From positions 1 to 37,393 of the IMG/VR virus record IMGVR_UViG_3300046376_000044: 37,393 nucleotides of DNA; one strand, written 5' to 3'. The notes beneath the pieces are model-generated. The model was not told where the DNA came from and ran no database searches. It was given only the letters and a program-made list of their open reading frames with translations. The position numbers and the translations under genes are program-made. Source of the stretch: a virus. The first letter of the stretch is position 1. Every line of letters begins with the position of its first letter. Shown one piece after another: positions 1-5,873 of this stretch.

Positions 1-79
1 CCTTTTTGGGTTGGAATTTCGGGTCGCAGTAGATCTGCACCAGAAGGGTGATGACGGCGACCCAGACGACGAGCGGCAT
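1..79 (-). CDS. Small membrane protein, C-terminus cut by window edge
   Basis: The visible 26 residues start MPLVVWVAVITLLVQIY, a short hydrophobic stretch followed by a polar CDPKF segment. The ATG (79-77) overlaps the TGA of the preceding gene (81-79) as TGATG, which is typical of translational coupling. It is the most distal visible gene of the leftward operon of exported and membrane proteins. The 3' end lies outside the window, so length and family are unknown. A single-pass membrane peptide is the most that can be said. Confidence 0.5.
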   Translation of the reverse strand, partial: MPLVVWVAVITLLVQIYCDPKFQPKK

Positions 80-741
80 CAGATGCCGCCGTCGTTGGCC
101 TTGGGAGCCGGTTTCGATCCGCCGAACGGCTGCGAAGGCTGCGGAGGTTGTGCGCCGCCGTAGGGCTGCGACGGGGACGAGCTGCCGTAGGGCTGCGACG
201 GACCCTGTGAAAGCATCGTCACGCATTTGCGGAACGACTCCGCCACCTCGCGGCTGCCGCTCATGTTGATCGCCCACGGCTTTTCGCTGCCCTGCTGGAA
301 GCCCAGCGTCATCGAATTGGCGTTGGCAAAAAGATCGATGAACGATTTGATGAAATCGTCCTTGATCGGCCACTGAACGAAGCTGCCGCTGTATGTTTCG
401 GCCGGGTTGCCTAACGCAGTCACGGTCAGCGGCGCGCTGCGGTCGAATTGTAGGAAGATCGGGACGGCGGTATCTTTCGGAATGGCCCAACTGGTTTTGT
501 AGACATCGACAAAGAGGTCGCCGCCCGGTGCGTATTTCACCATGAAGCTGCCGGTCGCACCGTTGGTGTAGTCGATCATCGAGACCATGCCGCACATCGG
601 CTTGCCTCCGGAATTGCTGGGATCGTAATAAGCCTTCCAGTAGCCTGCGGTGCGCAGTACGACCGAATTGCTGGCGCTGGCCGCCAGCGCGGTGGTTGCA
701 GTGGCCGCCAGCAGTGCGGCGGCGAGTAGAGATCGTTTCAT
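79..741 (-). CDS. Exported protein, possibly IalB-like
   Basis: A 220-residue protein with a clear Sec signal peptide (MKRSLLAAALLAATATTALA, cleavage near residue 20). The body (about 21-160) has alternating beta-type segments, including LFVDVYKTSWAIPKD, and looks like the invasion-associated locus B family of small secreted alphaproteobacterial proteins. That match is by pattern only. The C-terminus is a Pro/Ser/Gln/Gly tail with three SQP(Y/F)GG/S-type repeats. The start is supported by ACAGGAG 10-15 bases upstream. It sits in the leftward exported-protein cluster, so a lysogenic-conversion role in the periplasm is plausible but unproven. Confidence 0.6.
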   Translation of the reverse strand: MKRSLLAAALLAATATTALAASASNSVVLRTAGYWKAYYDPSNSGGKPMCGMVSMIDYTNGATGSFMVKYAPGGDLFVDVYKTSWAIPKDTAVPIFLQFDRSAPLTVTALGNPAETYSGSFVQWPIKDDFIKSFIDLFANANSMTLGFQQGSEKPWAINMSGSREVAESFRKCVTMLSQGPSQPYGSSSPSQPYGGAQPPQPSQPFGGSKPAPKANDGGI

Positions 742-778
742 AGTTTCAGTCTTTCTCCTGTTGGTGGTTGGTTGAATT

Positions 779-892
779 TCACTTTGTTCGACGTTGCCAT
801 CGCTCCTGCACGTAGCCGGTGAGGAAGTAGCCAGCGAATGCAGCAGCGACGGAGATCAGGTAGGGGAGCGCAGTAACGACGATGTCGATCAT
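779..892 (-). CDS. 37-residue single-pass membrane peptide
   Basis: MIDIVVTALPYLISVAAAFA begins a single hydrophobic helix (about residues 3-28) followed by a basic tail ending QERWQRRTK, so the C-terminus should face the cytoplasm. The ATG (892-890) overlaps the TGA (891-889) of the superinfection-immunity gene as ATGA, so the two are translationally coupled. The longer frame upstream overlaps that gene and is rejected. The pairing suggests a partner or accessory peptide of the immunity protein. No family is recognised. Confidence 0.6.
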   Translation of the reverse strand: MIDIVVTALPYLISVAAAFAGYFLTGYVQERWQRRTK

Positions 893-1176
893 CCGATCTG
901 GCCATCCGCGTTGCGCCGCACGATTGCCGTTGCCGACCAGATCAGCGCGCCCAGCCAGCCGAGGCCGGTCCAGCCCAAGAACAGGTTGAGCAGGAAGATC
1001 GCCAGCGTGTTGTGGTGACCACGGCATACCGCGATGATCGACGGGAAGAAGTAACCGGCGAGCGTGACGGCGATCAGCAGAAATCCCATCGCGGGATCAC
1101 CGCCGCTGTTCGACGAGGCGAGCGCAGGGGTTGCCGCCAGCACGATTGCGGCAGCAATGGTCGCGATCCGCTTCAT
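889..1176 (-). CDS. Superinfection immunity (Imm) family membrane protein
   Basis: A 95-residue protein with an N-terminal signal or membrane segment (residues 1-20), then GYFFPSIIAVCRGHHNT (41-57) and the LAIFLLNLFLGWT-GLGW motif (58-74). This is the signature of the small inner-membrane superinfection-immunity family related to T4 Imm (Imm_superinfect), which blocks DNA entry of related phages. Two or three membrane helices are visible. The start ATG (1176) overlaps the upstream TGA (1175-1173) as ATGA. Neighbours are all small membrane or exported proteins, which fits a phage exclusion cassette. Family assignment comes from the motif; the biological role here is inferred. Confidence 0.8.
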   Translation of the reverse strand: MKRIATIAAAIVLAATPALASSNSGGDPAMGFLLIAVTLAGYFFPSIIAVCRGHHNTLAIFLLNLFLGWTGLGWLGALIWSATAIVRRNADGQIG

Positions 1177-1472
1177 GCCATGTCTCCCAGCTTGCGGGTG
1201 ATCCAGCCGAGCAGCAGCAGTTGCAGCCAGCCGATACCAGAGACAGCGAACGGACCGATGATGAAAGGCAGCGCGAGTATCACCTTTCGGAGCAGTGGTT
1301 CGTTGGCATACTCGGTGCTGAACAGCATGACCACACCGAGCAGGCCGTAGACCGTGCCGTAGAACAGCAGCAGCGAGCTGAAATGAATTTCGACGCGCAG
1401 CCAGCTTGCGCGTGGCGCTGGCTCCGGGGGTGGCCGGTATCGGTCGTCGGGTCTTGCAGATAAGGCGGTCAT
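1173..1472 (-). CDS. Small membrane protein with SARPDDR N-terminus (paralogue 1)
   Basis: A 99-residue protein: a cytoplasmic polar N-terminus starting MTALSARPDDRYRP, then about three hydrophobic segments (roughly 32-52, 65-82 and 82-92). It is related to the protein at 1788-2099, which begins MTDFSARPEDRFQP and has the same layout, so the two look like a tandem duplication. The ATG is preceded by the leader AGGAGCAACACCAGACC, also used by the genes starting at 2099 and 2894. It overlaps the immunity gene start by ATGA. Function is unknown; a place in the exclusion cassette is inferred from position. Confidence 0.65.
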   Translation of the reverse strand: MTALSARPDDRYRPPPEPAPRASWLRVEIHFSSLLLFYGTVYGLLGVVMLFSTEYANEPLLRKVILALPFIIGPFAVSGIGWLQLLLLGWITRKLGDMA

Positions 1473-1519
1473 TGGTCTGGTGTTGCTCCTGTTGGTTATT
1501 GGGTTTCTGGGAAGGTCGT

Positions 1520-1544
1520 CCCCGGCGAGAACTGCCCGCCGGGG
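1520..1544 (-). other. Perfect 8-bp intergenic hairpin
   Basis: CCCCGGCG (1520-1527) and CGCCGGGG (1537-1544) form a perfect 8-bp stem with a 9-base loop, between the stop of the Cys-rich peptide gene and the start of the gene at 1472. No T-tract follows on the minus strand, so it is more likely an RNA-stability or partial attenuation element than a full terminator. Confidence 0.45.
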
Positions 1545-1552
1545 TCTTTGGT

Positions 1553-1690
1553 TTAGTTGCAGTTGGTGGTGCAAACCCGGCTTGCGCCGAAGCCACTGCA
1601 TGACGTTCTGCAAGTGGTGCCTGCCTTGGCCGGGATGGCGGTCGCGAGGATCGACAGCGCGGCGAATGCAACGATGGTTAGTTTGGTCAT
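1553..1690 (-). CDS. 45-residue exported Cys-rich peptide
   Basis: The signal peptide (MTKLTIVAFAALSILATAIP, cleavage near AKA at 21-23) leaves a mature peptide of about 22 residues with four cysteines in a CxxxC...CxxxC pattern (C27, C31, C40, C44), which suggests two disulfides in the periplasm. The start is chosen for AGGAG 8-9 bases upstream; the longer open frame upstream only reads through the intergenic repeat. The gene lies between two related membrane-protein genes. The family is not recognised by name; such peptides could stabilise or modify envelope complexes. Confidence 0.55.
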   Translation of the reverse strand: MTKLTIVAFAALSILATAIPAKAGTTCRTSCSGFGASRVCTTNCN

Positions 1691-1717
1691 CAAGTTTTTC
1701 TCCTGTTGTGAAGTGCC

Positions 1718-1761
1718 GACATGGCGCTTCGTTCTGCGCACCGTGATGCGCAGTGTCGAAA
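1718..1761 (-). repeat. Intergenic hairpin repeat, copy A
   Basis: One of three copies (also 2138-2181 and 2929-2974) of a roughly 44-base element. It contains CTGCGCA-CCGTGA-TGCGCAG (1734-1753), a 7-bp stem with a 6-base loop, flanked by GACATGGCGCTTC and CGAAA. It lies between the stop codon at 1788 and the ribosome-binding site of the gene starting at 1690. All three copies are between the stop of one leftward gene and the start of the next. Confidence 0.75.
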
Positions 1762-1787
1762 CTTCAGGCAACTTCGGGATTAAAGTT

Positions 1788-2099
1788 TTACGGCCGGGCT
1801 CCGAACCATTTCACCAGCACGAACTGGTCCAGCACGGCGATCAGCAGCATGCGCAGGAAGTCGATGGCCGCGTAGAGCAGCGGTCCGACGATCAACATCA
1901 CGATAACGAACACGATGTCCGATGCCTGCGTTGGCCGTGTTTGCGCCCACATCTGAATCGCCGTGATCACTGCCATCAGCAGGAAATAGAACGCCACGAC
2001 GGCGCGGAAACGAACCGTCACCTTCCATGGCAGCGTGCCCGGCTCGTGGTCGAGCGTTGGCTGGAAGCGGTCTTCCGGTCGTGCAGAAAAGTCAGTCAT
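1788..2099 (-). CDS. Small membrane protein with SARPEDR N-terminus (paralogue 2)
   Basis: A 103-residue protein beginning MTDFSARPEDRFQP, with hydrophobic segments at about 31-52, 62-78 and 80-95. N-terminal motif and layout match the product of 1173-1472, with the middle diverged. The start ATG is preceded by AGGAGCAACACCAGACT, nearly identical to the leaders at 1472 and 2894. The stop at 1790-1788 is followed by hairpin repeat copy A. It is probably an inner-membrane protein; function is unknown. Duplication of both gene and leader suggests diversification, for example of an exclusion specificity, but that is inference. Confidence 0.65.
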   Translation of the reverse strand: MTDFSARPEDRFQPTLDHEPGTLPWKVTVRFRAVVAFYFLLMAVITAIQMWAQTRPTQASDIVFVIVMLIVGPLLYAAIDFLRMLLIAVLDQFVLVKWFGARP

Positions 2100-2137
2100 T
2101 AGTCTGGTGTTGCTCCTTTTAGGTTGTATGAAGATCC

Positions 2138-2181
2138 GACATGGCGCTTCGTTCTGCGCACCGTGATGCGCAGGGGCGAAA
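2138..2181 (-). repeat. Intergenic hairpin repeat, copy B
   Basis: The second copy of the hairpin element, with the same CTGCGCA/TGCGCAG stem (2154-2173) and flanks. It sits between the TGA at 2186-2184 and the start of the gene at 2099. It is almost identical to copy A over the core. Confidence 0.75.
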
Positions 2182-2183
2182 CG

Positions 2184-2894
2184 TCAGAAGAAATTAGGCC
2201 GTCGTTTCGATAGCAGCGGCGGGGCTTCAAAGTTGATGCCGAGCCACTGCCAGCCGTCTTCACCGGAGGCCCCCGGCAACGTCTCGACACCGAGCCGTTG
2301 TTCGTAGAGCCGCATCATCGCAAGTTGCCGCCGGTCGAATGCCGCTCGGTTTTCCTCGTCCATGGGCAGCGTGTTCATTCCCATGTTGTCGAGTGGGAAG
2401 GCCTTCAAGATGAGTCCGGCGACCGGACTGCGGGCATTACGCGCCAGCCGACGCACAATGCCATTGATCTGCGACCAGACGGCCTTGGACTCTTTCGCGC
2501 TCGCAGCTTGGATACGGACGCGGTCGAGCATGAGGATGCTGCCATGGTCCAGCGGTGATTCTCCGTACTTGGATTCGTAGCGGCAGAACGAACTGAACAG
2601 CGCCTCGCCCATTTCGTAGGTGTCGCTGGAGTGGCCATCAGCAACGCAAGCAAAATGGTTCAAGCTAATCCTGTCATTCGGTGTGCTGTCCCACTCTTGG
2701 AACGTACCGTCTGCCACCAGCCGGTTGTCCGCAGATATTTTGAAATGCTGGTCGCGATGTCGGACGTAGTCGCCCGTGTCGTACCAACGCTCTCGCCAAA
2801 ATTGGATCTGCAGGCCATCGACGGTTTTCGACCATGTCGGTTTGCTTCTGTATTTGTACTCCTGATCTGGATGGGTGATCATTTCAGTCTTCAT
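2184..2894 (-). CDS. Hypothetical phage protein, 236 residues
   Basis: A soluble, mixed-charge protein beginning MKTEMITHPDQEYKY. It is rich in Trp and aromatic residues in the N-terminal third (QFWRERWYDTGDYVRHRD) and has no signal peptide or membrane helix. The ATG at 2894 is chosen because it follows the shared AGGAGCAACACCAGACC leader; the longer upstream frame only translates hairpin repeat C. I do not recognise a family. It is cytoplasmic by composition, unlike the exported proteins downstream in the same operon. Confidence 0.6.
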   Translation of the reverse strand: MKTEMITHPDQEYKYRSKPTWSKTVDGLQIQFWRERWYDTGDYVRHRDQHFKISADNRLVADGTFQEWDSTPNDRISLNHFACVADGHSSDTYEMGEALFSSFCRYESKYGESPLDHGSILMLDRVRIQAASAKESKAVWSQINGIVRRLARNARSPVAGLILKAFPLDNMGMNTLPMDEENRAAFDRRQLAMMRLYEQRLGVETLPGASGEDGWQWLGINFEAPPLLSKRRPNFF

Positions 2895-2928
2895 TTGGTC
2901 TGGTGTTGCTCCTGTTGTTGTGAAGATC

Positions 2929-2974
2929 CGAACATGGCGCTTCGGACTGCGCACCGTGATGCGCAGGGGCGAAA
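2929..2974 (-). repeat. Intergenic hairpin repeat, copy C
   Basis: The third copy, slightly diverged (extra A in GAACATGG, CGGACTGCGCA), with the 7-bp stem intact (CTGCGCA...TGCGCAG at about 2947-2966). It lies between the TGA at 2979-2977 and the start at 2894. Retention of the stem while flanks drift suggests the hairpin is the selected part. Confidence 0.7.
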
Positions 2975-2976
2975 GG

Positions 2977-3459
2977 TCAGATTGTGATTTGCTGGTCGCC
3001 GACATAGACCTCGATCTGGCGCGGCGGACCGTCGTCCGTTAAATCGCTGCAATAGGCCTTGATGGCAGGCGCATTGATCTCGGTGCCAGCCAGATAAGTG
3101 AAGCGGGCGACCTTGTTGGCGAAGTCGTATTCCTGCGTCAGCAATCCGGTTTCTATCGTCGGCTGTGCTTCCAGCATGGTACGGAATTTGCCGCCGCCAA
3201 TTACATTATTCCAGCCGATATGCTTTTGCTTGCGATACTGCCATTCCATCTTCGCAGCTTCGAAGCGGGTGAGATTTTCGGCCATAACCGTATAGAGGTG
3301 GTCGGGAGGGATGCGCCTGTCGTTTTGATGCTCCCTCTTGCGGCCCTTGCGATGGGTGATCCCGATACGACCTTGCGTGAACGGATCGGTGTGTTCTGGC
3401 AAGTGGAGCCAGTACACGCTGTGTATCGACTCCAGATCAGACGGTTTCTGCTTCGGCAT
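2977..3459 (-). CDS. GIY-YIG-like nuclease
   Basis: A 160-residue protein. VYWLHLPEHTD (about 15-25) and GRIGIT (30-35) match the GIY and YIG strands of the GIY-YIG fold in divergent form. Further on, EAAKMEWQYR followed by IGWNNVIGGG (about 68-90) matches the catalytic-Glu helix and the RP-x-IGWN-xxGG segment seen in phage GIY-YIG proteins. The family cuts DNA, either as free-standing homing endonucleases or as host- or rival-directed nucleases. The ATG at 3459 overlaps the upstream TGA (TGATG); a GTG one codon upstream (3462) is an alternative start. The fold is assigned by motif. Confidence 0.55.
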   Translation of the reverse strand: MPKQKPSDLESIHSVYWLHLPEHTDPFTQGRIGITHRKGRKREHQNDRRIPPDHLYTVMAENLTRFEAAKMEWQYRKQKHIGWNNVIGGGKFRTMLEAQPTIETGLLTQEYDFANKVARFTYLAGTEINAPAIKAYCSDLTDDGPPRQIEVYVGDQQITI

Positions 3460-3995
3460 CACGCGGCCTTTCTCGCGACCGCTTCGGCGACCGCACTCTC
3501 GATATTGGCGCGGTAGCGGTTGCGGCCTTCCTCGACCGACATCCAGCGCCAGTCATCGCTATCGCCGTTGCGCTTGATGCGCTCGACCGCGAATGACAGC
3601 TTCAGCGACTTGGCCAGCGCCATGAACTTGTCGCCGGGCTCACGAGCCTCGTCCTTCTCGACGCGAGCCTTGACGCGCTTGAGCGCCTTGAGCATCGCCG
3701 TCAGCTTGGCTTCGCCAGCGGAATGGACATCGCGGAATTCGATGTCGGCACCGATGAAGTCTGGTTCGCGGAATTCGCCATCGCTGACAAAGCCGTACAT
3801 GCCGAGACCATCGACCACGAGGCCGAGCATATGCTTAGGACAGCCGTAGCCGAGGAAATTGTCAGCGTCGCTGGGGCAGCCGACCGGGTGATCGTACCGA
3901 TCCTCGCGGCGCGCGACTCGCACCTCGACATATTCGGTGCCGTAGCGGTTGACCCGCTCGATCAGCAGGCCGTATTGGTCGTCGGGTTTCGTCAT
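3459..3995 (-). CDS. Hypothetical phage protein, 178 residues
   Basis: A soluble protein with a compact N-terminal half (VGCPSDADNFLGYGCPKH at about 38-55) and a highly charged, Lys/Arg/Ala-rich helical C-terminal half ending AVARKAA. The start ATG follows CCAAAGGAGAACC, a good ribosome-binding site. It overlaps the downstream GIY-YIG-like gene by one base (TGATG), so they are coupled. I do not recognise a family. Confidence 0.6.
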   Translation of the reverse strand: MTKPDDQYGLLIERVNRYGTEYVEVRVARREDRYDHPVGCPSDADNFLGYGCPKHMLGLVVDGLGMYGFVSDGEFREPDFIGADIEFRDVHSAGEAKLTAMLKALKRVKARVEKDEAREPGDKFMALAKSLKLSFAVERIKRNGDSDDWRWMSVEEGRNRYRANIESAVAEAVARKAA

Positions 3996-4306
3996 TGGTT
4001 CTCCTTTGGGGCGGTGGCGGCCACTCGCTCGTCGATCAGCGGTTTGAAGTGGGCGCAGAATCCAAACCCGAGCTTTACATGCTCGTCGTGAACTTTCTGG
4101 AAGGCCGCTTTGAACACAGGCTCTGGCATATCTTCCAGCGCCGCCGTAATCCCGGCCATCAGCAGGGGCGGCAGTTTGGCGCAGAAACCGTCATAGGCAG
4201 TCGTCAGCACGAAAGCGTAGGCGCGGGGATCAACGTCGTCGGACAGCGCGGGCGATGCCGCGAACATCGCGCTCAATAGCGCGACGGTGGTGAGCAGTTT
4301 TTTCAC
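3992..4306 (-). CDS. Small exported protein, 104 residues
   Basis: The signal peptide MKKLLTTVALLSAMFAASPA is followed by a mature helical domain of about 82 residues with two cysteines (C43 and C84) and no further membrane segment, so a periplasmic location is expected. The start is a GTG (4306) that overlaps the TGA of the gene before it (4305-4303, GTGA) and follows GGAG. Function is unknown. It is the first exported product of the long leftward operon starting at the promoter near 4507-4534. Confidence 0.6.
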   Translation of the reverse strand: MKKLLTTVALLSAMFAASPALSDDVDPRAYAFVLTTAYDGFCAKLPPLLMAGITAALEDMPEPVFKAAFQKVHDEHVKLGFGFCAHFKPLIDERVAATAPKENQ

Positions 4307-4488
4307 GTAACATTCTCCTTCAGTGCGCGCGGGATGCGCTCCTCGATTTCGGTGTCGGTCAGGTCTTTCAGCAGCACGAGGCAAGTGCCTTGGCGGTAGA
4401 CCATGATCGAGCGTTCGCCGTTGAGCTTGCCCTTGTAGTCACGGTGCGTGTGCTTCCAGACGATCTTCAGTTTCTGTTCGCGGGTCAT
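4303..4488 (-). CDS. Small basic hypothetical protein, 61 residues
   Basis: It begins MTREQKLKIVWKHTHRDYKG and ends in an acidic-then-basic helix (DTEIEERIPRALKEN). The ATG at 4488 is supported by GGGGAAGGAAAAGAC just upstream; an earlier in-frame ATG (4518) lies inside the promoter and would not be transcribed. It is the first gene after promoter-operator 1, separated by a leader of about 15-20 bases. No family is recognised. Confidence 0.6.
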   Translation of the reverse strand: MTREQKLKIVWKHTHRDYKGKLNGERSIMVYRQGTCLVLLKDLTDTEIEERIPRALKENVT

Positions 4489-4506
4489 GTCTTTTCCTTC
4501 CCCTCT

Positions 4507-4534
4507 AATATAGGCCATTATGGCCTATGATCAA
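4507..4534 (-). promoter_or_regulatory. Promoter-operator copy 1 (ATAGGCC-N5-GGCCTAT)
   Basis: On the minus strand, a -35 TTGATC (4534-4529), a 16-base spacer and a -10 TATATT (4512-4507). The inverted repeat ATAGGCC (4510-4516) N5 GGCCTAT (4522-4528) fills the spacer and touches the -10, so a bound dimer would block RNA polymerase. It drives the gene at 4488 and probably the whole run down to position 1. Confidence 0.75.
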
Positions 4535-4545
4535 GGGACGCATTC

Positions 4546-4986
4546 TTATTTAGTTTCGGCAAAAGCCTTGCGCGCCTCGACAAGGCCATTGCCCAGCTTC
4601 TCGCCCTTGTTGGCGTCATAGGCGACCTTGGCGGCGACCCACTTGCTGTGGATCAGACGGCCAGCTTCCGGCACAGCCTCGCCGAACTTCTCGGCCCACG
4701 CCTTGGCTTCCGCGCCGTCCGAGTATTCGCTCAAGCCCGAAAACTGCACATGCTCGTTTTCGTCGAGGAACATCGCGCCGCCGAACAGCGAATAGGTCGA
4801 AGCCTTCGGCTTGTTCCAGACTTCACCGGGCCGCTTCGGGTTCGTGGTCTGCGAGACGAAACGAAAACCTTTCTTCGGCTTGTACTCGATCCAGTAACGG
4901 ATCTTGCAGCGCAGCCGGAAACCGTAGGGGTAGTCCTCGACCACGAAGGCGGTTTCGGGCGAGATGTGGCCGGATAAAAGTTTCAC
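4546..4986 (-). CDS. Hypothetical phage protein, 146 residues
   Basis: It starts at a GTG (4986) two bases after the stop of the small gene at 4989. The N-terminal half is beta-rich with basic and aromatic residues (GFRLRCKIRYWIEYKPKKGF at 22-41). The C-terminal half is helical with an Ala/Lys-rich end. The composition recalls small phage or plasmid proteins that bind nucleic acid, but no motif proves this and I do not assign a family. It is the third gene of the unit driven by promoter 2. Confidence 0.6.
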   Translation of the reverse strand: MKLLSGHISPETAFVVEDYPYGFRLRCKIRYWIEYKPKKGFRFVSQTTNPKRPGEVWNKPKASTYSLFGGAMFLDENEHVQFSGLSEYSDGAEAKAWAEKFGEAVPEAGRLIHSKWVAAKVAYDANKGEKLGNGLVEARKAFAETK

Positions 4987-4988
4987 GT

Positions 4989-5153
4989 TCAGACCTTTTC
5001 GACAGAGGTTAAGCGCGTGATGGGGATCATCACGCAGTGACCGTTGAGCGCGATGTAGGCGTCATAGGTCGGGCGATAGTTGAACCAGAGAGGCGCGACG
5101 ATATCGCCGCCGTTACTGGTCCGGATTCGGACGATGGTGCCCTTGGCAATCAT
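4989..5153 (-). CDS. Small hypothetical protein, 54 residues
   Basis: A short beta-rich protein starting MIAKGTIVRIRTSNGGDIVA, reminiscent of a small barrel, with the end MIPITRLTSVEKV. A very strong ribosome-binding site (GGAGGAGG) lies 9-10 bases before the ATG. That site is embedded in the last codons of the 27-residue gene upstream, so expression of the two should be linked. No family is recognised. Confidence 0.55.
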   Translation of the reverse strand: MIAKGTIVRIRTSNGGDIVAPLWFNYRPTYDAYIALNGHCVMIPITRLTSVEKV

Positions 5154-5156
5154 GGC

Positions 5157-5240
5157 TTAGGCCTCCTCCGGGTAGGCAGCGCCCTGAAAGAACGCCTCGA
5201 CTAACCAGTTCAGAACCTTGTTGACCAATTTCAAAAACAC
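5157..5240 (-). CDS. 27-residue amphipathic mini-protein
   Basis: GTG start (5240) with AAGGAGATCCCCC before it, encoding MFLKLVNKVLNWLVEAFFQG plus AAYPEEA. Hydrophobic residues recur every 3-4 positions, giving an amphipathic helix with basic residues at the N-terminus. The codons for PEEA form the GGAGGAGG ribosome-binding site of the next gene. It could be a real membrane-active or toxin-like peptide, or a leader peptide for translational coupling. It is the first gene after promoter 2, with a very short leader. Confidence 0.45.
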   Translation of the reverse strand: MFLKLVNKVLNWLVEAFFQGAAYPEEA

Positions 5241-5264
5241 GGGGGATCTCCTTTCCACTCCCCT

Positions 5265-5293
5265 TATATAGGCCAAAACGGCCTATACGTCAA
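5265..5293 (-). promoter_or_regulatory. Promoter-operator copy 2
   Basis: Minus-strand -35 TTGACG (5293-5288), 17-base spacer, -10 TATATA (5270-5265). The inverted repeat ATAGGCC (5268-5274) N5 GGCCTAT (5280-5286) lies in the spacer. This is a near-consensus sigma-70 promoter. It drives the three small genes from 5240 down to 4546. Confidence 0.8.
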
Positions 5294-5297
5294 GGGA

Positions 5298-5822
5298 TCA
5301 TAGAGGAGATTTTGCGAGGTTCGCCCTGACCTTGGCCAGCAGTTCCGGGTGGCCGTGGCTCAGCACCGCGACCTTCTTGGCCATCTCGGCCAGATAGCCC
5401 TTGGCGAACTCAGGATCGTGTTCAGCGACGTTCGACGAGTTGTCGGCCATGTCGGCCAGCTTGATCGATGCGCCCTCATAGGACGCGCCAGCCAGATGGT
5501 TAACGACGGCGGCCTTGCGAGCGGCCCTGTTGCCGGGTTCCTTGGGGATCTTGGGGTTGGTCACCTCGACCACCAGCGCGGCGACCTTGGGGCTGAATTC
5601 AGCCGCCAGTACCTCCGGGCCGATGTGGGTATCCTCGACCACGTCATGCAGGAAGCCCGCCGCGACCACCTCCGGGCCGAAGCCCAGCGCGGCCAGCGAG
5701 CCTGCGACACGTTCGCAATGGCTGACATAGGGCTCGCCCGACCACTTACGGACGACGCCCGCGTGCGCCATGGCGGCAAACGACAGGGCCTTCTTGACTA
5801 ATTCGTGTTCCAATAACTCCAT
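5298..5822 (-). CDS. MESH1/SpoT-like HD-domain hydrolase, candidate (p)ppGpp hydrolase
   Basis: A 174-residue stand-alone HD protein. H35 (YVSHCERVA), H59-D60 with E63-D64 (LHDVVEDT), and D124 with N128 (KLADMADN) match in order and spacing the metal and alarmone-binding residues of the Rel/SpoT hydrolase domain and its small MESH1-type relatives. These remove the 3'-pyrophosphate from (p)ppGpp (MESH1 also acts on NADPH). There is no synthetase domain. It is the only gene between promoters 3 and 2, so it is a single-gene unit under the shared operator. A general HD nucleotidase role remains possible. In a phage it could relieve growth arrest or counter alarmone-type toxins; this is inference. 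Confidence 0.75.
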   Translation of the reverse strand: MELLEHELVKKALSFAAMAHAGVVRKWSGEPYVSHCERVAGSLAALGFGPEVVAAGFLHDVVEDTHIGPEVLAAEFSPKVAALVVEVTNPKIPKEPGNRAARKAAVVNHLAGASYEGASIKLADMADNSSNVAEHDPEFAKGYLAEMAKKVAVLSHGHPELLAKVRANLAKSPL

Positions 5823-5844
5823 AACTACTTTCCTGACAGCCCCT

Positions 5845-5873
5845 TATATAGGCCGAAATGGCCTATATGTCAA
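5845..5873 (-). promoter_or_regulatory. Promoter-operator copy 3 (consensus -35)
   Basis: Minus-strand -35 TTGACA (5873-5868), 17-base spacer, -10 TATATA (5850-5845), with the inverted repeat at 5848-5854 and 5860-5866. Outer arms CCCCTT (5840-5845) and AAGGGG (5872-5877) extend the dyad. It is the best sigma-70 match of the six and drives the HD hydrolase gene at 5822. Confidence 0.8.

Noticed and set aside
4489-4518. Upstream in-frame ATG for the gene ending at 4303
   Set aside because: It sits between the -35 and -10 elements of promoter 1 and would not be on the transcript.
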